Assembly (NCBI GenBank): GCA_014728075.1
Contig: WJMG01000020.1
Location: 1-34,516, forward strand
Reading direction: 5' to 3'
DNA from: Candidatus Omnitrophota bacterium
Lineage (GTDB): Bacteria > Omnitrophota > Gorgyraeia > Tantalellales > Tantalellaceae
DNA: 34,516 nt
Within the stretch, counting starts at the first letter, position 1. Each line of letters opens with the position of its first letter. The position numbers and the translations under genes were made by a program. This document shows positions 19,539 through 28,108 of the stretch, piece by piece. Under the pieces are notes generated by a model. That model was given only the letters and a program-made list of their open reading frames with translations. It was not told the DNA's origin and made no database searches.

Positions 19539-19552
19539 AAAGAGGAGCTGAA

Positions 19553-19825
19553 ATGGAAACCCTGAAAAATTTCCTTATAGGAATTATCGTAGTGGTCCTT
19601 TCCCTGATACTTCTTCCCGTAGTGCTTCTCATGTGGCCGCTCATTATAGGCATAGGATCGATAATACTGTCTCTTATGCTGGCTGTCCTTTTTGTCGTGC
19701 TTCTTTTCTACCTCATCGTACTGATAGGTTTCCTGGTCCGACAACTGGTCCGCCGAAAGGAACTGGCTCCCGACAGTGATATCGGGGAGATCGAGCAAAA
19801 CCCCGGAGAAGATAAAGAAGATTAA
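19553..19825 (+). CDS. Small two-helix membrane protein (track start at 19340 is too far upstream)
   Basis: METLKNFLIGIIVVVLSLILLPVVLLMWPLIIGIGSIILSLMLAVLFVVLLFYLIVLIGFLVRQLVRRKE...; SD 'agaggagctgaa' precedes ATG 19553. Confidence 0.7.
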   Translation: METLKNFLIGIIVVVLSLILLPVVLLMWPLIIGIGSIILSLMLAVLFVVLLFYLIVLIGFLVRQLVRRKELAPDSDIGEIEQNPGEDKED

Positions 19826-19845
19826 GGCAAAGCTTGGGGCAAAGA

Positions 19846-19863
19846 TACGGCAGGCCTGCCGTA
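19846..19863 (+). repeat. Perfect 18-bp palindrome
   Basis: TACGGCAGGCCTGCCGTA, flanked by GGGGCA/TGCCTC that extends the inverted repeat. Confidence 0.8.
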
Positions 19864-19890
19864 CCCGTGCCTCTGAGCTAATCGGACAAC

Positions 19891-20163
19891 ATGGATGACA
19901 GAAGATACGAAATGTATTCCCGCAGGCAGAAAAAGGAATTCGAGGATATCTGTTCAAGGTGCGGAGAATGCTGCGGCGCGAAGGACGACCCCTGCGTCAG
20001 CCTGGCGATGACGAAAGACGGAAAATACTGCTGCCGTGATTATAAGAACCGTCTGGGCCCCCGGAAGACCGTATCGGGCAAAAGCTTTACCTGCGTAACC
20101 ATACGGGAACACATAAACAGCGGTACATTACGGCCCGGCTGCGCTTATCGAAACCTTAAATAA
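19891..20163 (+). CDS. Small cysteine-cluster protein (YkgJ/YcgN-like metal-binding type)
   Basis: 'ICSRCGECCGAKDDPCVSL...KYCCRDYKNR...SFTCVTIREHINSGTLRPGCAY'. Confidence 0.65.
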   Translation: MDDRRYEMYSRRQKKEFEDICSRCGECCGAKDDPCVSLAMTKDGKYCCRDYKNRLGPRKTVSGKSFTCVTIREHINSGTLRPGCAYRNLK

Positions 20164-20172
20164 GACCCCGAA

Positions 20173-21435
20173 ATGACACAATTCAATATAAGCAGAGAGG
20201 AAATACTGGAATACCATCTGGGCGGCAAGGTCGGGCTTGCCCTGCTTAAACGCCTGGAGAACCAGCGGGACCTGAGCCTTGCGTACACTCCCGGAGTATC
20301 CCAGGCGTGCCTCGCCATCCGTGATAACGAAAAACTCTCTTACGAACTTACTTCAAAAGGGAACCTGGTGGCCGTAGTTACGGACGGTACCGCCGTGCTC
20401 GGGCTCGGTAACATAGGGGCCCGCGCATCCATACCGGTAATGGAGGGCAAGGCGGTGCTTTTCAAGGCTTTTGCCGGAGTTGACGGCTGGCCTGTGCCCC
20501 TGGAAAATGTCTGCGGGGACGACGGCCGCACGGATGTGGAAAAATTCGTTGAAGCCGTCTCGAGCCTTGCCTGCATGTACGGGGGCATCAACCTCGAGGA
20601 CATAGCCGCTCCGGCCTGTTTCGAGATAGAGGACAGGCTTGATTCACTTCTCGATATACCTGTTTTCCACGATGACCAGTGGGGTACCGCGATAATCACG
20701 CTCGCGGCGCTGGAGAACTATTGCGTACTTTCCGGAAAGGACATAAAAAAGATACGGGTCGTCATAAACGGCGCCGGCGCGGCGGGTCTGAGAATAGCGG
20801 AAATGATAAAGGCCGCCGGTGTTTCAGACTGCTGCGTATGTGACTCAAAAGGCCTGATACACACGGAAAGAAATGACGCGAACAAATACAAGAAGGCCCA
20901 CGCCGTACCTTTTGACGGCAGGGCGGGTCTCGCGGAAGTCCTTTCCGGCGCGGATGTTTTTATCGGGGTTTCCGTGGCGGATTGCCTTACGGAAGAAATG
21001 GCGTCGACCATGTCGGACTTTCCCGCGGTATTCGCCATGGCCAACCCTGACCCCGAAATACGGCCTGAAGCGGCGGCAAAGGCGTTCGAGGGAAGGGAAT
21101 ATGTAATGGCGACCGGTCGCTCCGACTTTCCTAATCAGATCAACAATGTCCTGGGTTTCCCTTTTATCTTCAGAGGCGCTCTCGATGTCAGGGCTACTTC
21201 GATAACCATGGGCATGAAAGTAGCCGCCGCCCGGGCCCTTGCGGCCCTCGCCAGGGAAAGCTCCGTGCCCGCCGCCGTTAAGAACGCTTACGGCAAAGAC
21301 TTCAGTTTCGGCCCGGATTACCTTATACCGACGCCCTTCGATCCCAGAATAAGATCCCGCGAATCCCGTGCCGTGGCGGAAGCCGCGGTTGCTGAGGGCG
21401 TCGCCGGAATAAAAAAGATACCTGCCTACCGATAA
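20173..21435 (+). CDS. NAD(P)-dependent malic enzyme, short form without PTA domain
   Basis: 'LSLAYTPGVSQACLAI', 'VVTDGTAVLGLGNIGARASIPVMEGKAVLFKAFAGVDGWPV', 'IPVFHDDQWGTAIITLAAL', 'RSDFPNQINNVLGFPFIFRGALDVRA'. Confidence 0.95.
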   Translation: MTQFNISREEILEYHLGGKVGLALLKRLENQRDLSLAYTPGVSQACLAIRDNEKLSYELTSKGNLVAVVTDGTAVLGLGNIGARASIPVMEGKAVLFKAFAGVDGWPVPLENVCGDDGRTDVEKFVEAVSSLACMYGGINLEDIAAPACFEIEDRLDSLLDIPVFHDDQWGTAIITLAALENYCVLSGKDIKKIRVVINGAGAAGLRIAEMIKAAGVSDCCVCDSKGLIHTERNDANKYKKAHAVPFDGRAGLAEVLSGADVFIGVSVADCLTEEMASTMSDFPAVFAMANPDPEIRPEAAAKAFEGREYVMATGRSDFPNQINNVLGFPFIFRGALDVRATSITMGMKVAAARALAALARESSVPAAVKNAYGKDFSFGPDYLIPTPFDPRIRSRESRAVAEAAVAEGVAGIKKIPAYR

Positions 21436-21463
21436 TTAAACATAAAAAAGTCAGCTAATTTTC

Positions 21464-21491
21464 TTGAAAACATTCCTTTTTTTTATATAAT
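21464..21491 (+). promoter_or_regulatory. Sigma70-type promoter, TTGAAA-16-TATAAT
   Basis: TTGAAA 21464-21469, TATAAT 21486-21491, AT-rich gap before the 1322-aa ORF. Confidence 0.7.
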
Positions 21492-21529
21492 TAGAACAAT
21501 AAACAGTTTGTTTTAACAGGGGCTATATT

Positions 21530-24500
21530 ATGTTTTCAAGATATTCATGCAATAAAAGATTTTTTATCATACTCATTACGGTGATCTGCTTCCTTTGTAC
21601 GAACATGGCCCCCGCAAAAGCCATGCCGAACCGTAACCTGGGCCCCCAGAGCATATTCAACCCTTTATTTTACAGCGACATCGGACATAAAGCGCTTGTA
21701 AAACACTTCTATCGGTTAAGCACTATTAAAGAACCTTCCGGCGATCACGATATTTTTGCCAGCATACGGGGGATCCCTCTCAGGTTATGCTTTTCGGAAA
21801 AACTTTCACATCTTCCCGGAAAACCGGTAAAATGCGTTCTGGGCAATGATGTTTATCTCGTGATATCCGTTCCTCCCAGAGCTAATTACCCTGGCCGGGA
21901 TATACTCGTTCTAACCCCTGCCGAATACTGCAACGAAGCCGCCGGGATGACAGGCGGGATCAAAACGCCCGGGGACGAACTCGAACGACTTGCCTCTACG
22001 GTCCCTGCGGCTGCCGGGACCCGTTCATTGAGCCCCGCGGACGCGGGCGCCGTCAGGCTTTTAAGTTTTCTGGGATCCGCCGGCTTCAGGGAATTGAGCC
22101 GTTCGATATACAGGCTCCTGGCGTCCGGCAGGGTCTTTCTCTCGGAAAGACCGGACGGGGCCCCTGCGGCAGAGAACACCATATGCCTGCGGGGGGAGGC
22201 CGGCCGGACCGGATACCTGCTTCTTGAAGAGGTCCTGAAAACCTCCGGGTTCGGGAACAGTGCCCTCGGAGAGGCGGAAAAGGCTTTTGAAAGGTTCATC
22301 TCCACCGGGGCGTATGACCTTGAAAGAGAATTCCCCGCGCTTTACGACCTTTTTTCTTCGGTCTTCGGTACCGGAGGCTTCACATTCCCGGACAACTCTC
22401 CGCGGGACGAACACGAAAAAGGCCCTTACGGGCCTTACTTTCAGCCGCCCATAGCTTCGGACACCGAAAGAGCCCCGGACCACAGGCTGCTTAACGCCGT
22501 TCTCAGGACCGCCATAAAACACGGCTTGACAGAGCGTGAAAGGTTCACTCCTTTCGTCCGTCCACCCGGCAGGAGGGATTTTATCGAAGTGTATTCGTAC
22601 GGTCCCGTTACCTCAAGCATTCCGAACGGGCCCAGATTATGGCTCATGAACCACATAATCTGGCAGGCCATCCAGGAAGGTCTTCTGGTGGAAAAGAAAA
22701 GCGACGGTCTTTTCTTTCCGGAAGTGAAAGGGATAACCGTGTGGATACCGTCGAAAGGCACCGCCTCCGCCAATTTCAGGGAACTTTATTTCTCTTTATC
22801 CGAAAAGGCCCGCGGAGAGGTGCGAGAGGCCTTCACCGGTACGGCCAGGAAAAAAAGAGCGGTGTTCCTCAATGAGACAGGCGCCCTTTTCAAGACCAGC
22901 CTCGACGAGCTTGAAAAAGACAGCTGTTATCAGAACATGGACACCTTCACGGCCTTCACTCTTGAGAGTTCCTCTCCGAGAAAGGCCATGGACAGGCAGA
23001 TAAACCGAATACTGCTTAAAAGGAGGATAGCCGCTCTCAGGCTCGGATATCCTTCCTGGGAAAGCATGCCCGCGAACGAGAAACGGGCCGCGATCAGGAA
23101 CGGAAACTCTTATATGTTCAGGCATTTCGGGGACCTGTACGGCGTTTTTACCGACGAGATGCGCAGGGAAGTGGAGGAACTTTTCGCCAAAGAATGCCTC
23201 GGCGACGGAGTGCCTTTGCGGCATGTCAGCAACCTGTTCGCCGACAGCGTGGGCAGGCTCCCCAACATAAGCGGGCACGCCGGCATAAGGAATTCCCGCA
23301 TACATGTAGTGAACGGCACGGGAGACCTAGACGGTCTTATCGCCCATGAAATGAGAGAAATGCTTTTCCATCAGCACTGGATAGCGGGAGTGTCCCCTTA
23401 CGCCAAGTGGGAATATATTCCCGACGAAGAAAAGGACGAAATAGTCGAAAAAGCCCGTTTTATCAAGGAACGGGCTCCCGGCAAAAGGATTCTCAGAAAG
23501 GCCGACCCCGCCTATGGAGAATTCGCCGTCGAAGCCCATACGAGAGCACAGCGCTTCCATCCGGTGCTTAACAGAAAAATACGCGGGGAGCGACTTTCGG
23601 AAGGAACCGAAAAGAAGGAAGACCCGTCGGACTTTTTCCATCCGCCCGCTGCGGCGGGAGGGAAAAAAGGTCCTTACGGGGACAGCCTCCCGGCGCGGGA
23701 AAGCCCGGATATGCCTTTCTCACGGGTGAATGTGGAAAGATACGACCTCCCACTGTCCATCGCGCCCGATGGAGCCAACATCATAGATATCATCGTTTCT
23801 TCTATCAGGTCCACGCTCGGGGAGGACACGCAGTTCGTTCTGATACCCCACGGAAGCCTGCTTTACCTCAGGGATGAAAAAGAAAATATATTATGGGACC
23901 TTGTCTCCGACATGGACTTCGATATCGTGTTTTTCGAAAAGGAAGAATTGCCCCGCGGGACTTATAGGGCCATATGGCTTAACATCAACAGGGAAATGCA
24001 AAATAAAGGCCTGCGCCAAATCCCTGAGGTCGACATAAGCCTCCATCGCATCGACACGGAGAGAGAGGACCCGTTCGACGAGTACGCGCATTATTATCTG
24101 AACCTTTTCACGGAGGTCTTCGCCACTGAAAAAGCCCTGAGGGAATATGACCGATATCTCCGCGCTCCGGACCTTTTGGAGAACATCGAGGAGCATTACC
24201 GGTCACTGTCCACGCTCAGCGACGGAACGATACGGTCACAGAAACTCAATACACCGTTTTTGCGGCGGATAAAAAAACTTAAACGGCTAATACACCTCGC
24301 GTGGATGCGGCGGGACCTGACTGCCCTGGACGGTTTCATCGAGGAACTTACGGACCTTGTCTATGAAAGAAAAAGCGGACCGGACGAGAAAGAATTCGAC
24401 GAAAGGCTTAAAGAGGCGGCGGGGCTCGTGACCCCGGAAAAGGGACGGAAAATGGTAGACCGCATAATCAAGATGAACAAAAAAACGGTCAAGACAGCCC

Positions 24501-25498
24501 TGACTTCCCTTGATAACCGGGACCGGAAGGCGCGGAAAGGGGGAGCTTCCGTCAAAAACACCTCCGCCCGCCGGGGAAGTGGACCCTCCGCGACGGCTTA
24601 CGGCAAAGAACGCGCTGCGCCGCACGATATCTGGGACCTTTTGAACTTTTCCCGCACCACCATGACCGTTAAGGAAATAGCTGCCGCTCTCACGGCCGGC
24701 ACTGCCGAGGTGAAAGCGCATCTGAATATCCTGAAGTCCCTTGGACTCGTCCTTTCCGGCGGCAAAAACCCCGGCGGGAACGGCGCGCCCGCTTACTCGC
24801 CGGTGATGATCGAACGCGAAGACGCGGCTGAAATAAGCCGTTCACTGGCCTCCATCGGCGCCGATGAAGGCTCGAAAATCCCATCGTCCTCCATGTCCCG
24901 GATCCTCCGGGCTACCGAGAAAAAATGGCCTCCGATCCTGCTTTCGTGGCTCTTTTCAGCGGCGCGAACGGCCCCGGCCGTGAACGGAAAGGTTTTAATA
25001 GCGGTGGAAACCTCATGGATACCGTCCTCCCAGAAGCCTTATGCCCAGAAGCTTCTGGTCGAGCTTGAACGGAACCTTCCGGAAAACTGCGCGATAATAC
25101 GCGGAAGCGGCCGATCCTTCTACGGTTCGCTTTCCGATAAGATCTCCGGAGGATCTATATCCCCGGAGAATGTCGTCATACTCGGCAATGTACTCCATAA
25201 AGATAACGGCTTTTCCGAGAATATTTCAGGCCGGGGCCCTGAGGTCCCTTTTACGGCCTGGATAGACGGATCACGACTCGACGACAACTGCTATGTCCGC
25301 CTTTTCGAGATGATGTTGATAGCGGGCAGATACGCTTTTACCGGAAAATGGGACCGGCGCCGGCACCCTTTTATCGGCGTTGAAATGATAGGGCGAAGAG
25401 CGATAGTGCTCACCCCTCTTCCCGACGCAGCCCCCATCGACCCGCAGCACCTCAAGGAGATCTACAAGGCTCTTCTTAAAGCGCTCCGCTCGGCCTGA
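21530..25498 (+). CDS. Giant secreted multidomain protein (1322 aa) with nucleotidyltransferase-like and winged-HTH-like segments
   Basis: Signal peptide 'FFIILITVICFLCTNMAPAKA'; 'FVLIPHGSLLYLRDEKENILWDLVSDMDFDIVFF...PEVDISLHRI' resembles the Pol-beta NTase signature; 'HDIWDLLNFSRTTMTVKEIAAALTAGTAEVKAHLNILKSLGLV' resembles ArsR/TrmB-type HTH. Confidence 0.8.
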   Translation: MFSRYSCNKRFFIILITVICFLCTNMAPAKAMPNRNLGPQSIFNPLFYSDIGHKALVKHFYRLSTIKEPSGDHDIFASIRGIPLRLCFSEKLSHLPGKPVKCVLGNDVYLVISVPPRANYPGRDILVLTPAEYCNEAAGMTGGIKTPGDELERLASTVPAAAGTRSLSPADAGAVRLLSFLGSAGFRELSRSIYRLLASGRVFLSERPDGAPAAENTICLRGEAGRTGYLLLEEVLKTSGFGNSALGEAEKAFERFISTGAYDLEREFPALYDLFSSVFGTGGFTFPDNSPRDEHEKGPYGPYFQPPIASDTERAPDHRLLNAVLRTAIKHGLTERERFTPFVRPPGRRDFIEVYSYGPVTSSIPNGPRLWLMNHIIWQAIQEGLLVEKKSDGLFFPEVKGITVWIPSKGTASANFRELYFSLSEKARGEVREAFTGTARKKRAVFLNETGALFKTSLDELEKDSCYQNMDTFTAFTLESSSPRKAMDRQINRILLKRRIAALRLGYPSWESMPANEKRAAIRNGNSYMFRHFGDLYGVFTDEMRREVEELFAKECLGDGVPLRHVSNLFADSVGRLPNISGHAGIRNSRIHVVNGTGDLDGLIAHEMREMLFHQHWIAGVSPYAKWEYIPDEEKDEIVEKARFIKERAPGKRILRKADPAYGEFAVEAHTRAQRFHPVLNRKIRGERLSEGTEKKEDPSDFFHPPAAAGGKKGPYGDSLPARESPDMPFSRVNVERYDLPLSIAPDGANIIDIIVSSIRSTLGEDTQFVLIPHGSLLYLRDEKENILWDLVSDMDFDIVFFEKEELPRGTYRAIWLNINREMQNKGLRQIPEVDISLHRIDTEREDPFDEYAHYYLNLFTEVFATEKALREYDRYLRAPDLLENIEEHYRSLSTLSDGTIRSQKLNTPFLRRIKKLKRLIHLAWMRRDLTALDGFIEELTDLVYERKSGPDEKEFDERLKEAAGLVTPEKGRKMVDRIIKMNKKTVKTALTSLDNRDRKARKGGASVKNTSARRGSGPSATAYGKERAAPHDIWDLLNFSRTTMTVKEIAAALTAGTAEVKAHLNILKSLGLVLSGGKNPGGNGAPAYSPVMIEREDAAEISRSLASIGADEGSKIPSSSMSRILRATEKKWPPILLSWLFSAARTAPAVNGKVLIAVETSWIPSSQKPYAQKLLVELERNLPENCAIIRGSGRSFYGSLSDKISGGSISPENVVILGNVLHKDNGFSENISGRGPEVPFTAWIDGSRLDDNCYVRLFEMMLIAGRYAFTGKWDRRRHPFIGVEMIGRRAIVLTPLPDAAPIDPQHLKEIYKALLKALRSA

Positions 25499-25525
25499 CC
25501 CGAAAGCCTTAATATCATCGTTGAA

Positions 25526-25554
25526 TTGTTATATTCGCTGTTTTAATATATAAT
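25526..25554 (+). promoter_or_regulatory. Sigma70-type promoter, TTGTTA-17-TATAAT
   Basis: TTGTTA 25526-25531, TATAAT 25549-25554; strong SD 'gaaggggggg agaggaa' precedes the next ATG. Confidence 0.6.
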
Positions 25555-25578
25555 TATACTTGAAGGGGGGGAGAGGAA

Positions 25579-26574
25579 ATGGACCGTAATTTTACACCCG
25601 AAAAAGCTTTAAGCAAATTTCAGGAGATCCTCAAGAAGGAATTTTCCAGACGCGGTTTCGTCAAGGCCCTCTTTTTCGCCGCGCTGGCGTTACTTTCAAG
25701 AAGCTTTTTTCCGAAAAGGGTTTTTGCGCTCCCCCGGGAAACAGCCGGGCGCGCGGGAAAACGGATAAAGGCCGCTCACGACCTCGCAGTGGTAAAAGGC
25801 AAAGACCCGTACACCAACACCGAAAAAGCGGTGAACGCCCTGGGAGGGATGGGACTTTTCGTAAAACCCGGTGATGTGGTGGTGGTAAAACCCAACATAG
25901 CCTGGGACCGTACCCCTCAACAGGCCGCGAACACCGATCCCGGCGTAGTGGCGGCGCTCGTATCCATGTGCTACGCCGCCGGGGCTAAAAAGGTAAAAGT
26001 GTTCGATATAACCTGCAACAACGAACAGCGCTGCTACAGCAACAGCGGAATAGCCGAAGCGGCCAGGAACAAGGGCGCCAGTGTGTTCTTCGCCGACAGC
26101 TGGAACATCGTTAAGGCCCGATTTCCTTACCCGAGCCAGATGGAAGGCTGGCCTATCGTCAGGGACGCGGTCGAATGCGATGTCTTCATTAATGTCCCCG
26201 TCCTTAAACACCACGGGCTGACCGGACTGACGCTCTCGATGAAGAACCTGATGGGAGTGTGCGCCGGGACACGGGGGCTCATACACATCAATATAGGCCG
26301 GAAGCTGGTCGACCTTACCGATTATATCTCCCCGGACCTGACCGTGATCGACGCTTCCCGTGTGCTGGTAAGGCACGGGCCAAGCGGAGGCAGCCTCGAA
26401 GATGTGGTCGCGATGGACACGGTGATCGCCGGCACGGACCCCGTGCTCGCCGACACATACGCGTGCACGCTGGTCGACCGGGACCCGATGTCCGTACCTT
26501 ACATAAAAGAGGCAGTTTCACGCAAGTTCGGATCGACCGATATTGCCGGGGCCGATATACTCAAGACAGGATAA
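25579..26574 (+). CDS. DUF362-domain protein with Tat-like signal
   Basis: 'FSRRGFVKALFFAALALLSRSFFPKRVFA' Tat-like; 'VVVKPNIAWDRTPQQAANTDPGVVAALVSMCYAAGAKKVKVFD', 'VFINVPVLKHHGLTGLTLSMKNLMGV' typical of DUF362. Confidence 0.88.
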   Translation: MDRNFTPEKALSKFQEILKKEFSRRGFVKALFFAALALLSRSFFPKRVFALPRETAGRAGKRIKAAHDLAVVKGKDPYTNTEKAVNALGGMGLFVKPGDVVVVKPNIAWDRTPQQAANTDPGVVAALVSMCYAAGAKKVKVFDITCNNEQRCYSNSGIAEAARNKGASVFFADSWNIVKARFPYPSQMEGWPIVRDAVECDVFINVPVLKHHGLTGLTLSMKNLMGVCAGTRGLIHINIGRKLVDLTDYISPDLTVIDASRVLVRHGPSGGSLEDVVAMDTVIAGTDPVLADTYACTLVDRDPMSVPYIKEAVSRKFGSTDIAGADILKTG

Positions 26575-26578
26575 GACC

Positions 26579-28108
26579 ATGCGGATCTTTTCACGAAAAG
26601 CGGCATTTCTAAGAAAGCTCTCACAGGGTTTTTTCCTGCTGCTTTTCATCTACATACTGTGGTCCACGACTTACCCGCTTACCGGGGCCCTTCCTCCCGA
26701 GACCTTTTTCCGCACCAACCCGAACATCATGCTCTTTACATCACTGAGCGAGCGGCTCTGGCTGCCCGGGACCTTTTTCGCGGTGATCATGCTTCTGCTT
26801 ACTCTGATACTCGGCCGTTTTTACTGCGGATGGATATGCCCGCTGGGGACCCTTATAGATATGTCGGGGAAAAGGGGGAGGAACAAGGCCGTCGTCCCTC
26901 AGAGGCTCAATTTCAGGCTTAATAAGGCCAAATACGCCGTTACGGCGCTTATCCTTCTGGCCGCGGCATTCTCACTGCAGATAGCCTGGGCGCTTGACCC
27001 TATGGCCATAGTCGGCAGGTTCGTTTCCCTGAACCTTATCCCGGCCGTAACGCTTTCCGTGGAGAAGGCCTTTATCTTCCTGGTCCGTGACATGGGATGG
27101 AGCGACCCTTTTCTTGAGGTGTACAGGCACCTGAAGAACTCTTTCCTCGGGGTCAGGGTCCATTTTTTCGCGAATTCACTTATCATCTTTTCGTTCATCG
27201 CGGCCATACTTGCCTCTGCTTTCTTCGTCAGTCGCTCCTGGTGCAGGTATTTGTGCCCCCTTGGAGCGTTATATTCGCTTTTTTCAAAAGCGCCGCTTCT
27301 GCGCCGCAAAGTAGAGAAATGCACGAATTGCGGGGCCTGCGCGTCCGTCTGCCGAATGGGCGCCATTAAGAACGACCTTTCATACGACAGCGGGGAATGC
27401 GTATTGTGCATGGACTGCGTATATTCCTGCCCGGTCGGGGGCACGCGTTTTTCTTTTCGCAAAGGGCCGGCCGCCGGAGAAGAGAACAAGGAGGGAATGG
27501 GCCGCAGGGAATTTCTCATAGTTCTGGCAGGCGCGTTCCTCTCCATAGGGCAGAGGCACAGGAAAAGGGGGGCGGGAAAAAAAGACCGGCCGGTGATACG
27601 CCCTCCCGCGGCCCTGGAGGAAGAGGACTTCACCGACAGGTGCATACGCTGCGGGAACTGTATGAAGGTATGTCCTACCAATGTCATACAACCCGCCTTC
27701 CTGGAATCCGGGGCCAGGGGCATATGGACCCCGCACCTCGTGAACAAAATAGGCTATTGTGAGTATTACTGCGATCTTTGCGGCAAAGTATGCCCGACGG
27801 AAGCCATCCCGCCCCTGCCGGTCGAAAAGAAAAAACACATCCGCCTGGGCACCGCTTATGTTATCAAGCAACGGTGCCTGGCGTGGAACGACGGTTTGAA
27901 GTGCATGGTGTGCGAAGAGCACTGCCCCGTGCCGCAGAAGGCCATCAAACAGGACATCGTGGAGATCAACGGAGAGCGGGTCAAAAGACCGGTCGTGGAG
28001 CCCACGCTCTGCATAGGCTGCGGGATCTGTGAGAACAAGTGTCCCGCCAGGCCGGGCAGAGCGATAAAAGTGGACCCGAGAACCGCCGAAAGAACGAAAG
28101 CCGGATGA
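26579..28108 (+). CDS. NapH-like polyferredoxin / 4Fe-4S membrane protein
   Basis: TM helices with 'YCGWICPLGTLIDM' and 'WCRYLCPLGALYSLFSK'; multiple CxxCxxCxxxC clusters. MRIFSRK start at 26579 is preferred over the track start at 26543, which overlaps DUF362. Confidence 0.88.
   Translation: MRIFSRKAAFLRKLSQGFFLLLFIYILWSTTYPLTGALPPETFFRTNPNIMLFTSLSERLWLPGTFFAVIMLLLTLILGRFYCGWICPLGTLIDMSGKRGRNKAVVPQRLNFRLNKAKYAVTALILLAAAFSLQIAWALDPMAIVGRFVSLNLIPAVTLSVEKAFIFLVRDMGWSDPFLEVYRHLKNSFLGVRVHFFANSLIIFSFIAAILASAFFVSRSWCRYLCPLGALYSLFSKAPLLRRKVEKCTNCGACASVCRMGAIKNDLSYDSGECVLCMDCVYSCPVGGTRFSFRKGPAAGEENKEGMGRREFLIVLAGAFLSIGQRHRKRGAGKKDRPVIRPPAALEEEDFTDRCIRCGNCMKVCPTNVIQPAFLESGARGIWTPHLVNKIGYCEYYCDLCGKVCPTEAIPPLPVEKKKHIRLGTAYVIKQRCLAWNDGLKCMVCEEHCPVPQKAIKQDIVEINGERVKRPVVEPTLCIGCGICENKCPARPGRAIKVDPRTAERTKAG

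Noticed and set aside
19340-19552. Upstream 71-codon extension of the small membrane protein ORF (track start 19340)
   Set aside because: Overlaps the PilZ gene out of frame; a good SD and hydrophobic N-terminus support the start at 19553.
26543-26578. Track start of the polyferredoxin ORF at 26543
   Set aside because: Lies inside DUF362 coding sequence; MRIFSRK at 26579 is the better start.
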